This document shows, one piece after another, positions 6,420 to 15,772 of a stretch of DNA of 22,428 bases (its first letter is position 1; each line of letters begins with the position of its first letter). This DNA comes from DASRAJ01 sp039920305. GTDB taxonomy: Bacteria; Bacteroidota; Bacteroidia; Chitinophagales; UBA10324. The notes beneath the pieces were generated by a model, which was given only the letters and a program-made list of their open reading frames with translations, had not been told where the DNA came from and did no database searches. A program made the position numbers and the translations under genes. The stretch spans positions 1 to 22,428 of the forward strand of contig JBDSEA010000121.1 of the NCBI GenBank assembly GCA_039920305.1. The letters are read 5' to 3'.

Positions 6420-9400
6420 TTATTGCACAGTTACCCTGCGATAAAATATATCGCCCTCCACATTGATCGTGACGTAGTATTCTCCTTTTGCCTTTTTGCT
6501 GAAATCAAAAGTTGTAAGCAGTTCCCCTTTCACAGAACCGTAATCAAGGGATTTTACCTCTCTGCCAATCTGATCATAAACAGTAACGATCACACTTTGC
6601 ACAGAGAAGGGCAGCTTCATACTCATATTAAAAATGCCCTCACTTGGATTGGGGAATATACTGATGTTCTTATCAACTTCTACATTGCCGATACCTACTG
6701 AAGGAAGAATTTCTACGGTCTGCTCAGCAGTTCCTGTGCAACCATTTGCATCAGTATAAGTATAGGTGATTACATAGGTTCCCACGGCGAGTGAGCCGGG
6801 TGAAAATACATCGCCATTCATACCCGGCCCGCTGAAAGTTCCTCCTGTTGGTACTCCTGTGAGTGTTACGGGGAGATCATCATTATGGTACTGAGGATCG
6901 AGGCCTCCTATAAACACACTGCTTGGAGTGTTATCTACGGTGATCGGAACCACGATGGTAGTATCACACAATGGTGCGTTCGGATCAGTAATACTTACTG
7001 TAAAAGTCATGGTTACCAGCGGAGTAACAGTTACTGTATCATCCATTCCGTTCTGTGGTTGCATGCCTGAAATCTGAGGCATCCATTCGTAGTTGAAATT
7101 TTGCTGACCGTAGTTCACTGCCGTAAGGGTTATCTGATCCCCTTCGCAAACAGTAGAACTGCTTGCAAAAGCTGCAACCTGCGGGGCTGTTATTTCAGCA
7201 ACTACAGGAGTGAGGGCGCTGCCGCATCCCGGTGCCACATAATGTACTCTTCCATTCCACACATAGGGTCCATAACCTGCACTAAAGGGATAATAGGCAT
7301 AGGTTCCCTCTTTTACCTGCAGATTATTATCCTGCACATACACATTCCCTATAGCTGTACCGGGTGTAAAATTTACATACGCTCCATAGTAGGATGCGGT
7401 AATATAGATGCCTATCGTTTGACCTGCCTCAACAGGCAGGTAAAGTGTAATCGGTAACGGAGTAATGGATCCGGATCCCAATCCCTGCACAGATGGAGCA
7501 ACACCCAGCAAGGTCCAGTTCTGCGGCTGGTATTCAGATCCTACATAGGTACCGACCTTATAATAAATCTCAAAATCTGAAGTATAGCTTTGAGACATAT
7601 TAATGTCAAAGCCGGTAATATACAGGTCATTAAGAGCCGTGATGTCAAACATATTTCCGTTTGCAAGGGAGCTTCCTGAAAAAGTAGTTGAAAGTGGTGG
7701 GTTGGGTGGTCCGCCTTCCTGAACATAAAACGTAGTAGTTTGATTTATGAAGGGTGTAGTAAATGGTGTTCCTGAGCCAATATAATTACCATTTTGCGAA
7801 TAGTACCAGTTTAACTGACCTCCGGAACCGGTAGCTTCGAGAACTACCACCCCGGGCCCGCAATTAACTCCATTAATGCCGGTGGGTGGATCGGGCGCTT
7901 CATTAATTTGTACTGAAGCTTCTGCGCTTACCCCACTGTTCGCACAGCTAACGGTAGCAATATAGTAGGTTGTGGAATTTAAGGAATCCGTTGTATAAGT
8001 GCTGCCCGTTGCACCGGGGATATCCGTGTATGGTCCACCGCTTGTTGCAGATTGCTGCCATTGAATAGTAGCACCGGGTGAAAAATCAATTAGCTCAAGC
8101 TCTGTACTTCCGCTGCCACAGAAATCTATTAAATCAGGAGTAATGGTACCAGCATCAGGGGTAGTCACTACACTAACGGTTATCTGCGTTGACGTTTCAC
8201 ATCCAAATGAGTCGCTTACGGAAACTGTATAGGTGGTAGTTGTATTGGGTGATGCAATGGGACCAGCTATCGCTGCATTGTCCAGGGTAGCTGACGGTGA
8301 CCATAAGTATGAATATTGAGTAGGGGCAAAACGCCATGCATCATTAGTTGCGGTCCATGTAGCATCCTGGTTTCTTCCGGGAACAGTCAATGCCTCGGTG
8401 CCTGTTGAATTTTCAATTCCCTCGGTATGTGGTGCCCAGTATCCATTCGGATTGCCATTCATCATGGTAGTAACGATATCAATGATATTTGTAGATTCAT
8501 AAAGTATAACCTGTACTGTAACCGGATCGCCCACGTAATAGGTATAAGCATGATTTACATCTTTGAATTCAATCACGCATTTGCGCGATGGAGCTGTTCC
8601 TGTCGTATAATACCTGACGGTGCCGCCTGAGGAGGGATTTAAATCTTCCCAGCTAAAGGCAATTAAATTATTCGGTATGGCAGGATCAGGAAGTAATTGA
8701 GCATAGCCATAATCCGGGTATAGCTGATAATCAAATGACAACCATCCATTAGATGATAGGCTGAATTCTGAATAATTATTTCCATAGAAGTTAAACGTGA
8801 ATCCTATAGGCAGGTAATTAGTAACCTGGTTGTCAGCCATGGGCAGAATAGTTCCTCCAATAGTAGCATCTGGTGCGAATGGAATAGAGCTGACTGTGTA
8901 CCCGGTGGCAGGTGTTGAGGCTGATAATTGTGATGACCCTCCTGCGCATACTGAATCAGGGGTGGCAGTTACTGTTAATGCGGGTGCGGCAATAACAGTT
9001 ACTAAAATAGTATCGTAATTCACACAGGTTCCATCGGATCCTTTTACTACATATTGAGTAGTAACAGTAGGAGTTGCAGTAACCGTTGATCCTGTAGTGG
9101 AAGATAAGCCTGCCGCGGGTGACCATGTAAATGATGTATAAGGTCCGGTTGCGGTAACCGACACTGACTGACCTGATCCTGCACATATTGTCGCATTTGC
9201 CGGATTGCTTGTAACCGTAATTTCAGGAGAGGGAGTGACGGTTACGGTTACAGGAGTTTTAGCTGATTCACAAAGTGTGTTATATGAAATTACCCAATCA
9301 TAAACGTTGAAATAGTAGTAAGTACCGTATGAGCTTTGGGTAATAGAGATCACATCATCCAGGGTATAAGGATATGGATAACCGGCAAAATTGTAATCGT

Positions 9401-12400
9401 TGCTATTCAGATTCACTCCGCCGTATTGTCTTAAAACATAATTGGTTCCCACATCTACCGCGAAGTTCAGAGGAACAAATGTTTTTTGATTGATCTGAGC
9501 TGCAGTTACTACAAGGGTATCTATTGCAAGCTGGTTATAATTCTGTTCCAATCGAAGAATCACATTACCTGCTGAGGCAGGATAAACGTAAACACCTTCT
9601 ATGACACAGGGCTTATATACATTAAAATATTCACCAACATAGCTATAGTAGGTTACAACATTCCCGATGCTGTCGCTTGTAGGGCCTACATGCCCGGAAT
9701 TTATTTCTCCATTTGCAGAGGAAGCATAATAGGTCGTAGTGGTGCTTACGAAGGGTGTATAGGTAGATGGGCTTGAGCTGTAATATAATGGTACTGGAGA
9801 ACTGGGAGAATCATACCACATTATAAATGTTGCATTACCTGTAGCAGTGATGGCAACTGAATCTTCACCACATATAGTAGCACCTGTACTGGATGTGATT
9901 TCTTCATTTCCGCCCACTTGTGCATAGTAAATGGATGTGGTGGCAAATATTCCGCTATTGGTGCATGTAACAATAACCTGATAGTACGTTGAAGAGCTGA
10001 GTGACGCGGTATATAAAGATGATGTGGCACCGGGAATATCAGTCCATGTATTTCCGTCAGCTGAACTTTGCCACTGGAATGTTATACCTGCGGCGGGGGT
10101 AGAGCCACTTAATGTAAGGGATACATCGCCAGAGCCGCATACAATGATGGGATCTGCTGAAATAGTTCCGGGATCGGGGGCGCCTGTACATGCAGGTGGA
10201 GCATCAATGGTGATCATATAATCCTCAGTTTCACCTCCATAAAAATTAGAATTGCAATAATCGCCTGCACCGAGAATGGTATAGCTTACGCCGCGGACCC
10301 TCATACTTCTTAAACCGTAGAAAGCAGGATCAATTGGGATGCTGATGGTACCGGTGTATGTATATCCGTAAGAAGGCGAGCCATAAACAAATTCACCCGC
10401 ATCACCGAAATCACCATTGTTATTATAATCAATCCACACCCCGAAGCCAAGAGGAGAATAGGCAGCTACAAGGGTTATATCATAGCTTAATCCCGCCTGC
10501 AGGTTGGTGGTTAGATTTCCGCTCGGTGCATATGAAATATAATTATTAGCGTTTCCATTGCATCCTGAGAATGTATTGGAAAGTGTGTTGAGTGTTACTG
10601 TATTAATATACCCGTTATAAAAACAACTGCTGTACATGGTGGGTACACAAATATTGATTTCACGGCTGCCATAAGGATTAGCATTGATTGGGGTGACGGT
10701 CCCCTGGCCTGTGATATCAATCTGTGAACAACCAGCGTCCACAAAATTTCCCAGGGTTGCAGATACGGAAACATCATAGGCAACCCAGAAGTAATTTGTG
10801 CCTGAATTCAGAGTTTGCGTTCCGGTAATGGGGACTGAGAGATCTGTAGCAGAACCAAATAAATTAATGGGGGCAAAATTCGGATCCGTTCCGGTATAGT
10901 ATATTTTAACATTGGTTACATCATTCGGGAAGTCTGTAGTTCCGGTTGAATTCAAAGTAAAGGAGGCCACATCAAGCGGGGAAAGGCAGCCTGTTGTACT
11001 GATCTGGATACTGATGATTTCAGCATCCGGAGTGCCGGCAGCCACATTGGTTAAATTATTCTGATAGCATACACTGGATGTGTAAACCTGGTTGGTAGAT
11101 GCCGGCGAAAGTGTTATTGTATAATCCTCTGTCTCACCATTATAAAAGGTAGTACAAGCATCCGAATCAGCAACCAGTGTATAATAGTTACTTCGCACCC
11201 TCATGCGATGATCCCCTACAAAGGCATCATCACAAGGCAAGGAAATGGAACCATACTGCGAACCATAGGTGAGATAGGGTGAGGAGTAAACAAATTCACC
11301 GGGATCGTCAAAACTTCCGTTTGAGTTGAAGTCAATCCAAACGCCAAAACCAACATAATTATAATAGTTTGGGCCGTCTAATTGAATATCGTAAGTCTGC
11401 CCCAGTTCAAGCTGGGTAGTAGTGTTACCTGATTGAGGAAACTCGACATATGAATTTGCATTTCCATTACAATATGTATTGGTGTTTACCAGCGTATTCA
11501 GCGTAACACCATTAATGTATGAATAACTGCAACCATAGGTTGAGGTGCCGATGCAATAATTGATTTCCCTGTTTCCCGGAGGAGCAGAAACTGAAGGATA
11601 CTTGGTTCCGATGGCGCCGCTCATTACGATGTATTCGCATTCTGCATCCAGGAAATCTCCCAGGGTAGCAGTGGGAGAGATATCGTAGGCAACCCAGAAA
11701 TAATTTGTTCCGCCTTGTAAAACCTGGTTTCCGGAAATGGGAGTGGAGAGATCTGTGGCAGAGCCAAAAAGAGTTGTGGTTGCAAACACTGCGCTTGTTC
11801 CGGTGTAATAAATTTTTACATTGGTAATATCTGCCGGATCGGTACTGCCATTAGAATTAATTTTTATTGAAAGCACACTAAAAGGATTCAGGCTTCCCGA
11901 AGTGACTAAATCAATTCGGATAATATCCTGGTCAACCTGACCTGCAGTAACCGGATCTAAATTGGTTTGAGTAGTAGTACTGGAAACATAGGTCATATTG
12001 GATTGTGCAGTGATGGTTATCGTGTAATCTTCTGACTCTCCGTTGTATGCCTCAGCACATGATTCACTGCTCGAGAATGTACCATAATATTTTGAGCGTA
12101 TCCTCATCCGGTGATCGCCGATTGTTGCAGTGGCAGGAACCGTAATGGAACCTGTCTGTGTCCCGCTTGCAATAAAGGGAGAACTCCATGCATACTCACC
12201 GGCATCAGAAAAATCACCGTCATTGTTAAAATCAATCCAGACCCCAAAACCCATGTAGGAATAATAATAGTTTGAGCCGCCGGTGAGATAAATAGGATAA
12301 GTGCCGCCCTGCTCAAGTGAAGTAGTATAGTCTGCCGGCTCATATTGAATATAAGCATCCGCATTTCCGTTACAGCCGCTGAACTGATTGTCAAGTGAAT

Positions 12401-14318
12401 TTAAAACCACCCCATCAATGAATGCGCTGCTGCAGCCATAAAGATCAGAAGGTATGCAATAATCGATTTTTCTTGAGCCCACAGGGGCGGTGACAGAAGG
12501 AACCTGGGTTCCGCCATTTCCCGTCATCACTATTTGGGTACATTCCGCATCCAGTAAATTACCGATGGTGGCGCTTGAAGACACATCGTAGGTTACCCAA
12601 AAATAATTGGTACCCGACGCAAGCGTTACATTCCCTGTAATGGTTGCAGGCAAAGCAGAAGATGAGCCGAAAAGGGTAGTGGTTGCAAAAGTTGAACTGG
12701 TTCCGGTGTAATAGACATTAACGTTGGTGACATCAGCGCTGAAGTTTGTTGAACCGTTGGAATTAATATCCAGTGAGGTTAAGTCAAAGGGATTTAATGC
12801 GCCGGATGTTACTACCTCTATCCCGATAATTTCATTTCCGGTAGTGCCTTTTTGAACAGAAGTGGTATTGTTCTGCGTTGTGGTGCTCGATACATATACC
12901 ATGGGAGTGGATGTTGTAATCGTAATAGTATAATCTTCCGTTTCACTGTAATAAAACTGGGTGCAGGATTGACTTGCGCTGATGGTTGCATTCGAGGTAG
13001 CACGTACCCGCATCCGGTGGTCGCCTATGTAATTGTTATTGTTTGGAATACTTATAGTGCCGGATTGATCGCCTAACCCGGTAATGGGGGTTGAGAAGAC
13101 AAATTCATCTGCATCACTGAAATCTCCGTCATTGTTAAAATCAATCCAGACAGCCAAACCCTCATAAGTATATGGCGAGCCTGAAACAGTAATGGGATAG
13201 CTTGTTCCAATCTGAAGAGAGGTGGTGAGGTTACCTGATGGTGCATACTCGATGTATCCATCAATATTTCCGTTACAGCCGCTTACCTGGTTACTGAGTG
13301 TGTTAAGCTGAACTCCGTCAATCCAGGCATAATAGCAGCCGTACAAGCTAACAGGTATGCAGTAACCTAATTTCCGGTTTCCTGCAGGCGCTGTTATAGC
13401 TGGCGTGTACGCCACACCATCTACAGTAACAGAAGTGCATTCGGCATCAATTACATTATCAATTGTTCCAGTGGTACTAATATCATATGCTACCCAGAAA
13501 TAATTCACCCCGGGTGCCAGTTGTTGATTTCCGGTTATTGTTGCAGGAAGGCCGGCAGATGAGCCAAATAAATTCGTTACTGAAAAATCCGGATCAGTAC
13601 CTGTATAATAAATTTTTGTATTGGTAACATCAGCAGCATAATTGGTGCTGCCATTTGAATTTAAGGTGAACGATGTTGCACTGATAGGATTCAGGCTTCC
13701 TGACGTAACAACCTGTATTCCTATGATCTCCACATCATTGCTTCCAAGTGATACATTATCGGTTACAGCCTGTGTAGTGGTAGCAGAGGCAAAGCTCATG
13801 TTTACAGGCGGGGTGATGTTTGCAACATAATCATGCACCTCTCCCGAATAGTATTCGGTGCATGCATCAAAAGGGAAATTATATTGTACACAACGTACCC
13901 GCATGCGGTGATTGCCGATCTGGGCGGTAACAGGGATTATGAAATTTGCTGAATACATTGTATAGGCATTGATACAAAGCATGTACGATACTAATTTCTC
14001 GGAACTGCCAAAAACCTCATCATCATTGAAATCAATCCACATGCTTACGTAATCGTAATAGCTGGCCGTAGCAACCTGCAGCGTATTGGTGGAGCCTTGC
14101 TCAAAATCTGCCGTAAGATTTGTGTAATCACTGTATCCGTTTGCCCCACAACCTGTATTGGTTTGGCTGATATTTCCGACGGTGATGTCATTGATATTAT
14201 CACCGTAATTACAACCATAGAAATACAGGTTGTCAACACAGTACTGGGAAGATGCAGTTTGAATGGAAAGGAAAGTAATACAGAGAATAATGTAAAGCGG
14301 GTAGAGAGTTGATCTCAT
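6420..14318 (-). CDS. Giant T9SS-exported surface protein, GEVED/BNR_assoc_N/Ig-like
   Basis: The protein has 2632 residues. A signal peptide (MRSTLYPLYIILCITFLSI ... TASSQ) precedes five GEVED domains starting at Y26, Y319, Y620, Y921 and I1223, each ending in GE(V/S/T)xDY. The first four are each followed by a BNR_assoc_N-like domain (SSTTTQ ... IYYTGT ... GTNYFWVAYD), so the period is about 301 residues. Domains 2-5 carry a WID(F/Y)N(N/S)(D/N)G(D/S)F loop that looks calcium-binding. From about 1370, Ig/PKD-like domains follow, three with larger modules inserted (about 1535-1682, 1809-1997, 2209-2360). A T9SS type A sorting domain ends it (from about 2553, ISIFPNPSEGIFN). It should cross the outer membrane by T9SS and lose its C-terminal domain. 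No catalytic residues were recognised; adhesin or matrix role is inferred. It is transcribed alone. Confidence 0.92.
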   Translation of the reverse strand: MRSTLYPLYIILCITFLSIQTASSQYCVDNLYFYGCNYGDNINDITVGNISQTNTGCGANGYSDYTNLTADFEQGSTNTLQVATASYYDYVSMWIDFNDDEVFGSSEKLVSYMLCINAYTMYSANFIIPVTAQIGNHRMRVRCVQYNFPFDACTEYYSGEVHDYVANITPPVNMSFASATTTQAVTDNVSLGSNDVEIIGIQVVTSGSLNPISATSFTLNSNGSTNYAADVTNTKIYYTGTDPDFSVTNLFGSSAGLPATITGNQQLAPGVNYFWVAYDISTTGTIDNVIDAECTSVTVDGVAYTPAITAPAGNRKLGYCIPVSLYGCYYAWIDGVQLNTLSNQVSGCNGNIDGYIEYAPSGNLTTSLQIGTSYPITVSGSPYTYEGLAVWIDFNNDGDFSDADEFVFSTPITGLGDQSGTISIPNNNNYIGDHRMRVRATSNATISASQSCTQFYYSETEDYTITITTSTPMVYVSSTTTQNNTTSVQKGTTGNEIIGIEVVTSGALNPFDLTSLDINSNGSTNFSADVTNVNVYYTGTSSTFATTTLFGSSSALPATITGNVTLASGTNYFWVTYDVSSSATIGNLLDAECTQIVMTGNGGTQVPSVTAPVGSRKIDYCIPSDLYGCSSAFIDGVVLNSLDNQFSGCNGNADAYIQYEPADYTTSLEQGGTYPIYLTGGSNYYYSYMGFGVWIDFNNDGDFSDAGEYAWSSPFIASGTQTGSITVPATATIGDHRMRIRSKYYGTFSSSESCAEAYNGESEDYTITITAQSNMTYVSSTTTQTNLDPVTAGQVDQDIIRIDLVTSGSLNPFSVLSIKINSNGSTDPADITNVKIYYTGTSAVFATTTLFGSATDLSTPISGNQVLQGGTNYFWVAYDISPTATLGDFLDAECEYIVMSGAIGTKYPSVSAPPGNREINYCIGTSTYGCSYSYINGVTLNTLVNTNTYCNGNANSYVEFPQSGNTTTQLELGQTYDIQLDGPNYYNYVGFGVWIDFNSNGSFDDPGEFVYSSPYLTYGSQYGSISLPCDDAFVGDHRMRVRSNYYTLVADSDACTTFYNGETEDYTITLSPASTNQVYTSSVCYQNNLTNVAAGTPDAEIISIQISTTGCLSPLDVASFTLNSTGTTDFPNDVTNVKIYYTGTDPNFAPINLFGSATDLSVPITGTQTLNSGTNYFWVAYDVSVSATLGNFVDAGCSQIDITGQGTVTPINANPYGSREINICVPTMYSSCFYNGYINTVTLNTLSNTFSGCNGNANNYISYAPSGNLTTNLQAGLSYDITLVAAYSPLGFGVWIDYNNNGDFGDAGEFVYGSPSYGYTYTGTISIPIDPAFYGLRSMRVRGVSYTILGAGDYCNSNFYGGETEDYMITIDAPPACTGAPDPGTISADPIIVCGSGDVSLTLSGSTPAAGITFQWQSSADGNTWTDIPGATSSLYTASLSSSTYYQVIVTCTNSGIFATTSIYYAQVGGNEEITSSTGATICGEDSVAITATGNATFIMWYDSPSSPVPLYYSSSPSTYTPFVSTTTTYYASSANGEINSGHVGPTSDSIGNVVTYYSYVGEYFNVYKPCVIEGVYVYPASAGNVILRLEQNYNQLAIDTLVVTAAQINQKTFVPLNFAVDVGTNYVLRQYGGVNLNSNDYNFAGYPYPYTLDDVISITQSSYGTYYYFNVYDWVISYNTLCESAKTPVTVTVTPSPEITVTSNPANATICAGSGQSVSVTATGPYTSFTWSPAAGLSSTTGSTVTATPTVTTQYVVKGSDGTCVNYDTILVTVIAAPALTVTATPDSVCAGGSSQLSASTPATGYTVSSIPFAPDATIGGTILPMADNQVTNYLPIGFTFNFYGNNYSEFSLSSNGWLSFDYQLYPDYGYAQLLPDPAIPNNLIAFSWEDLNPSSGGTVRYYTTGTAPSRKCVIEFKDVNHAYTYYVGDPVTVQVILYESTNIIDIVTTMMNGNPNGYWAPHTEGIENSTGTEALTVPGRNQDATWTATNDAWRFAPTQYSYLWSPSATLDNAAIAGPIASPNTTTTYTVSVSDSFGCETSTQITVSVVTTPDAGTITPDLIDFCGSGSTELELIDFSPGATIQWQQSATSGGPYTDIPGATGSTYTTDSLNSTTYYIATVSCANSGVSAEASVQINEAPDPPTGINGVNCGPGVVVLEATGSGGQLNWYYSQNGNYIGSGTPFTTPFINQTTTFYVQEGGPPNPPLSTTFSGSSLANGNMFDITALNDLYITGFDINMSQSYTSDFEIYYKVGTYVGSEYQPQNWTLLGVAPSVQGLGSGSITPLPITLYLPVEAGQTIGIYITASYYGAYVNFTPGTAIGNVYVQDNNLQVKEGTYAYYPFSAGYGPYVWNGRVHYVAPGCGSALTPVVAEITAPQVAAFASSSTVCEGDQITLTAVNYGQQNFNYEWMPQISGMQPQNGMDDTVTVTPLVTMTFTVSITDPNAPLCDTTIVVPITVDNTPSSVFIGGLDPQYHNDDLPVTLTGVPTGGTFSGPGMNGDVFSPGSLAVGTYVITYTYTDANGCTGTAEQTVEILPSVGIGNVEVDKNISIFPNPSEGIFNMSMKLPFSVQSVIVTVYDQIGREVKSLDYGSVKGELLTTFDFSKKAKGEYYVTINVEGDIFYRRVTVQ
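10210..14245 (-). repeat. Five in-gene repeats with a period of about 903 bp
   Basis: Each unit encodes one GEVED domain and, except the last, one BNR_assoc_N domain. Unit starts fall at about 14243, 13364, 12461, 11558 and 10652, giving intervals of 879, 903, 903 and 906 bp. DNA identity is visible in places, for example TAAAATCAATCCAGAC near 12228 and again near 13129. The first unit is the most divergent and the fifth stops after GEVED. This suggests growth by unequal crossing-over after an older first unit. Confidence 0.8.
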
Positions 14319-14438
14319 AGCACGGATGGTTTTGATACTGATGAAAATAATATGACGCGAAATCAGCGAACAGGAGTGTTCAGCAAGAAAGACAGAAATT
14401 CCAGGTTGTAACAGTTTCCGATAGCCGATTCGTTTCAG

Positions 14439-14469
14439 TAAACTTAGAATTTTTTTTTTAGTTATTCAA
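14439..14469 (-). promoter_or_regulatory. Candidate Bacteroidota promoter for the giant protein gene
   Basis: On the minus strand TTG (14467-14469) is followed after 20 bases by TAAGTTTA (14439-14446), close to the Bacteroidota pattern TTG-N19-TAnnTTTG with one mismatch at the last base. The spacer contains a ten-base A run. The box lies about 120 bp upstream of the ATG at 14318, leaving a long leader. I see no other feature in 14319-14577. Confidence 0.4.
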
Positions 14470-14577
14470 CATGGTAAAGAAAATCTTTTTATTTGATTTT
14501 CACTGAATCACAATAGTCTTTTCAGTTTTACCTGATTCAAAAAAGTCCATTTAAATTAGGTTTGAATAGCTCGCTTT

Positions 14578-15768
14578 TCAAAACCTGGTATAAACAAATC
14601 CTGCCAGCAGCGCCATCACAACAAGAACCGGTGCTTTTAGCCGGGTATAATTGAGCAGCAGAAAAGTAATAATTACGACAAAAATGTTAATCATATGAAA
14701 TTCAAGGTTTGTAAAAAGAATAACTGCACCGGAAAAAACCAGTCCTACCGCCGCGGCATTCATGCCCTCCAATGCCCTTCTGACGAAAAAATAGTTTTTA
14801 ACCAGCTCCCATATTGGAAAAATAAAAAAAGCAATGAGGGCGCCGGGTAAAAAAATTGCTACGGTACCAATCACACATCCCAGCAGCGTGAATGAATCAT
14901 TCCAGTTTTTTAGTGCCATTCCTCCTGTGAATGCCGCAAAAGCGAATGACGGACCCGGCATCGCCTGGCTTGCAGCCAGACCTGACATAAATTCATCGGC
15001 GCTCAGGTAATGCCTGTGTTTCACAAACTGCTCAAACATTTGCGGAACCAGAACGCTGCCACCGCCAAATGTGAGCGTACCGAATCTGAAAAAATTTTCA
15101 AACAGGATAAAGGGCCTTTCGCGGGTAACAAGCGCGAGTACGCCGGCAACGATAAAGGCAAAAAATAAAATACTGATGCTAAGCCATGACCGCTTCAGGG
15201 AGATATGCTTTGGGGATGGAGTAATAATTGTTTCCTCCTTCCTCGTAAAATTGGTGATCACTGCAGCCCCGACGATGATGAGTGGAAATGTCCAGGGAGT
15301 AGTAAGCGAAGCGGCAATCAGTAACGAGAGCATCATGATCATCATCGCGGTATTATTATGAATCACCCTGGTTGCGAGGTAAAATCCAGCATAAGAAATG
15401 ATGCCGATTGCCATGGGTTGTACAAAAATCAGGAAGTCGGTGGGTACAGCGCTGGCTTCGAAGTAGGTAAACATTACTACGAGTAAGGTCATGATGGTAC
15501 AAGCGGGTAAAATCCATATCAGCAAGGCGAGTATAGCCATCACCGTGTTCCACTTCTTTTGGGTCAGCACGATAATTATTTGCGTAGAGCCCGGACCGGG
15601 AAGCAATTGACTCAGCGCGTTTGCTTCGAGTAATTCTTCTTCTGTAAAGTATGCGCGCTTTTTTACCAGTATGTTATGCATCAGAGCCAGATGAGCCTGC
15701 GGTCCTCCGAAACTCGTTAGTGCGAGAAATAGAATGTCTTTAAGATAGATGAGAGCTCGCAGCTTCAT
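14578..15768 (-). CDS. chrA: ChrA-family (chromate) transporter
   Basis: The 396-residue membrane protein consists of two homologous halves, as in long-chain CHR transporters. The N-half has FGGPQAH (residues 20-26) and LLPGPGSTQ (55-63); the C-half has TFGGGSVLVPQM (233-244) and AMPGPSFAFAAF (269-280). About ten to twelve hydrophobic segments are visible, with a basic cytoplasmic linker near 175-194. ChrA proteins export chromate using proton motive force; many chromosomal copies of unknown substrate exist, so chromate is a family inference only. The ATG lies 4 bp after the stop of the oxygenase gene, so the two are co-transcribed. No ChrB-type regulator is nearby. Confidence 0.9.
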   Translation of the reverse strand: MKLRALIYLKDILFLALTSFGGPQAHLALMHNILVKKRAYFTEEELLEANALSQLLPGPGSTQIIIVLTQKKWNTVMAILALLIWILPACTIMTLLVVMFTYFEASAVPTDFLIFVQPMAIGIISYAGFYLATRVIHNNTAMMIMMLSLLIAASLTTPWTFPLIIVGAAVITNFTRKEETIITPSPKHISLKRSWLSISILFFAFIVAGVLALVTRERPFILFENFFRFGTLTFGGGSVLVPQMFEQFVKHRHYLSADEFMSGLAASQAMPGPSFAFAAFTGGMALKNWNDSFTLLGCVIGTVAIFLPGALIAFFIFPIWELVKNYFFVRRALEGMNAAAVGLVFSGAVILFTNLEFHMINIFVVIITFLLLNYTRLKAPVLVVMALLAGFVYTRF

Positions 15769-15772
15769 CCGT

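Noticed and set aside
10210..14245. Satellite or assembly duplication for the 903-bp repeats
   Set aside because: Units differ throughout at the DNA level while keeping domain features, so they are protein repeats and not an assembly artefact.
14477..14505. Inverted repeat GAAAATC ... GATTTTC as terminator of the ChrA gene
   Set aside because: It is a weak AT-rich 7-bp stem about 80 bp from the stop; chance is likely in such AT-rich DNA.
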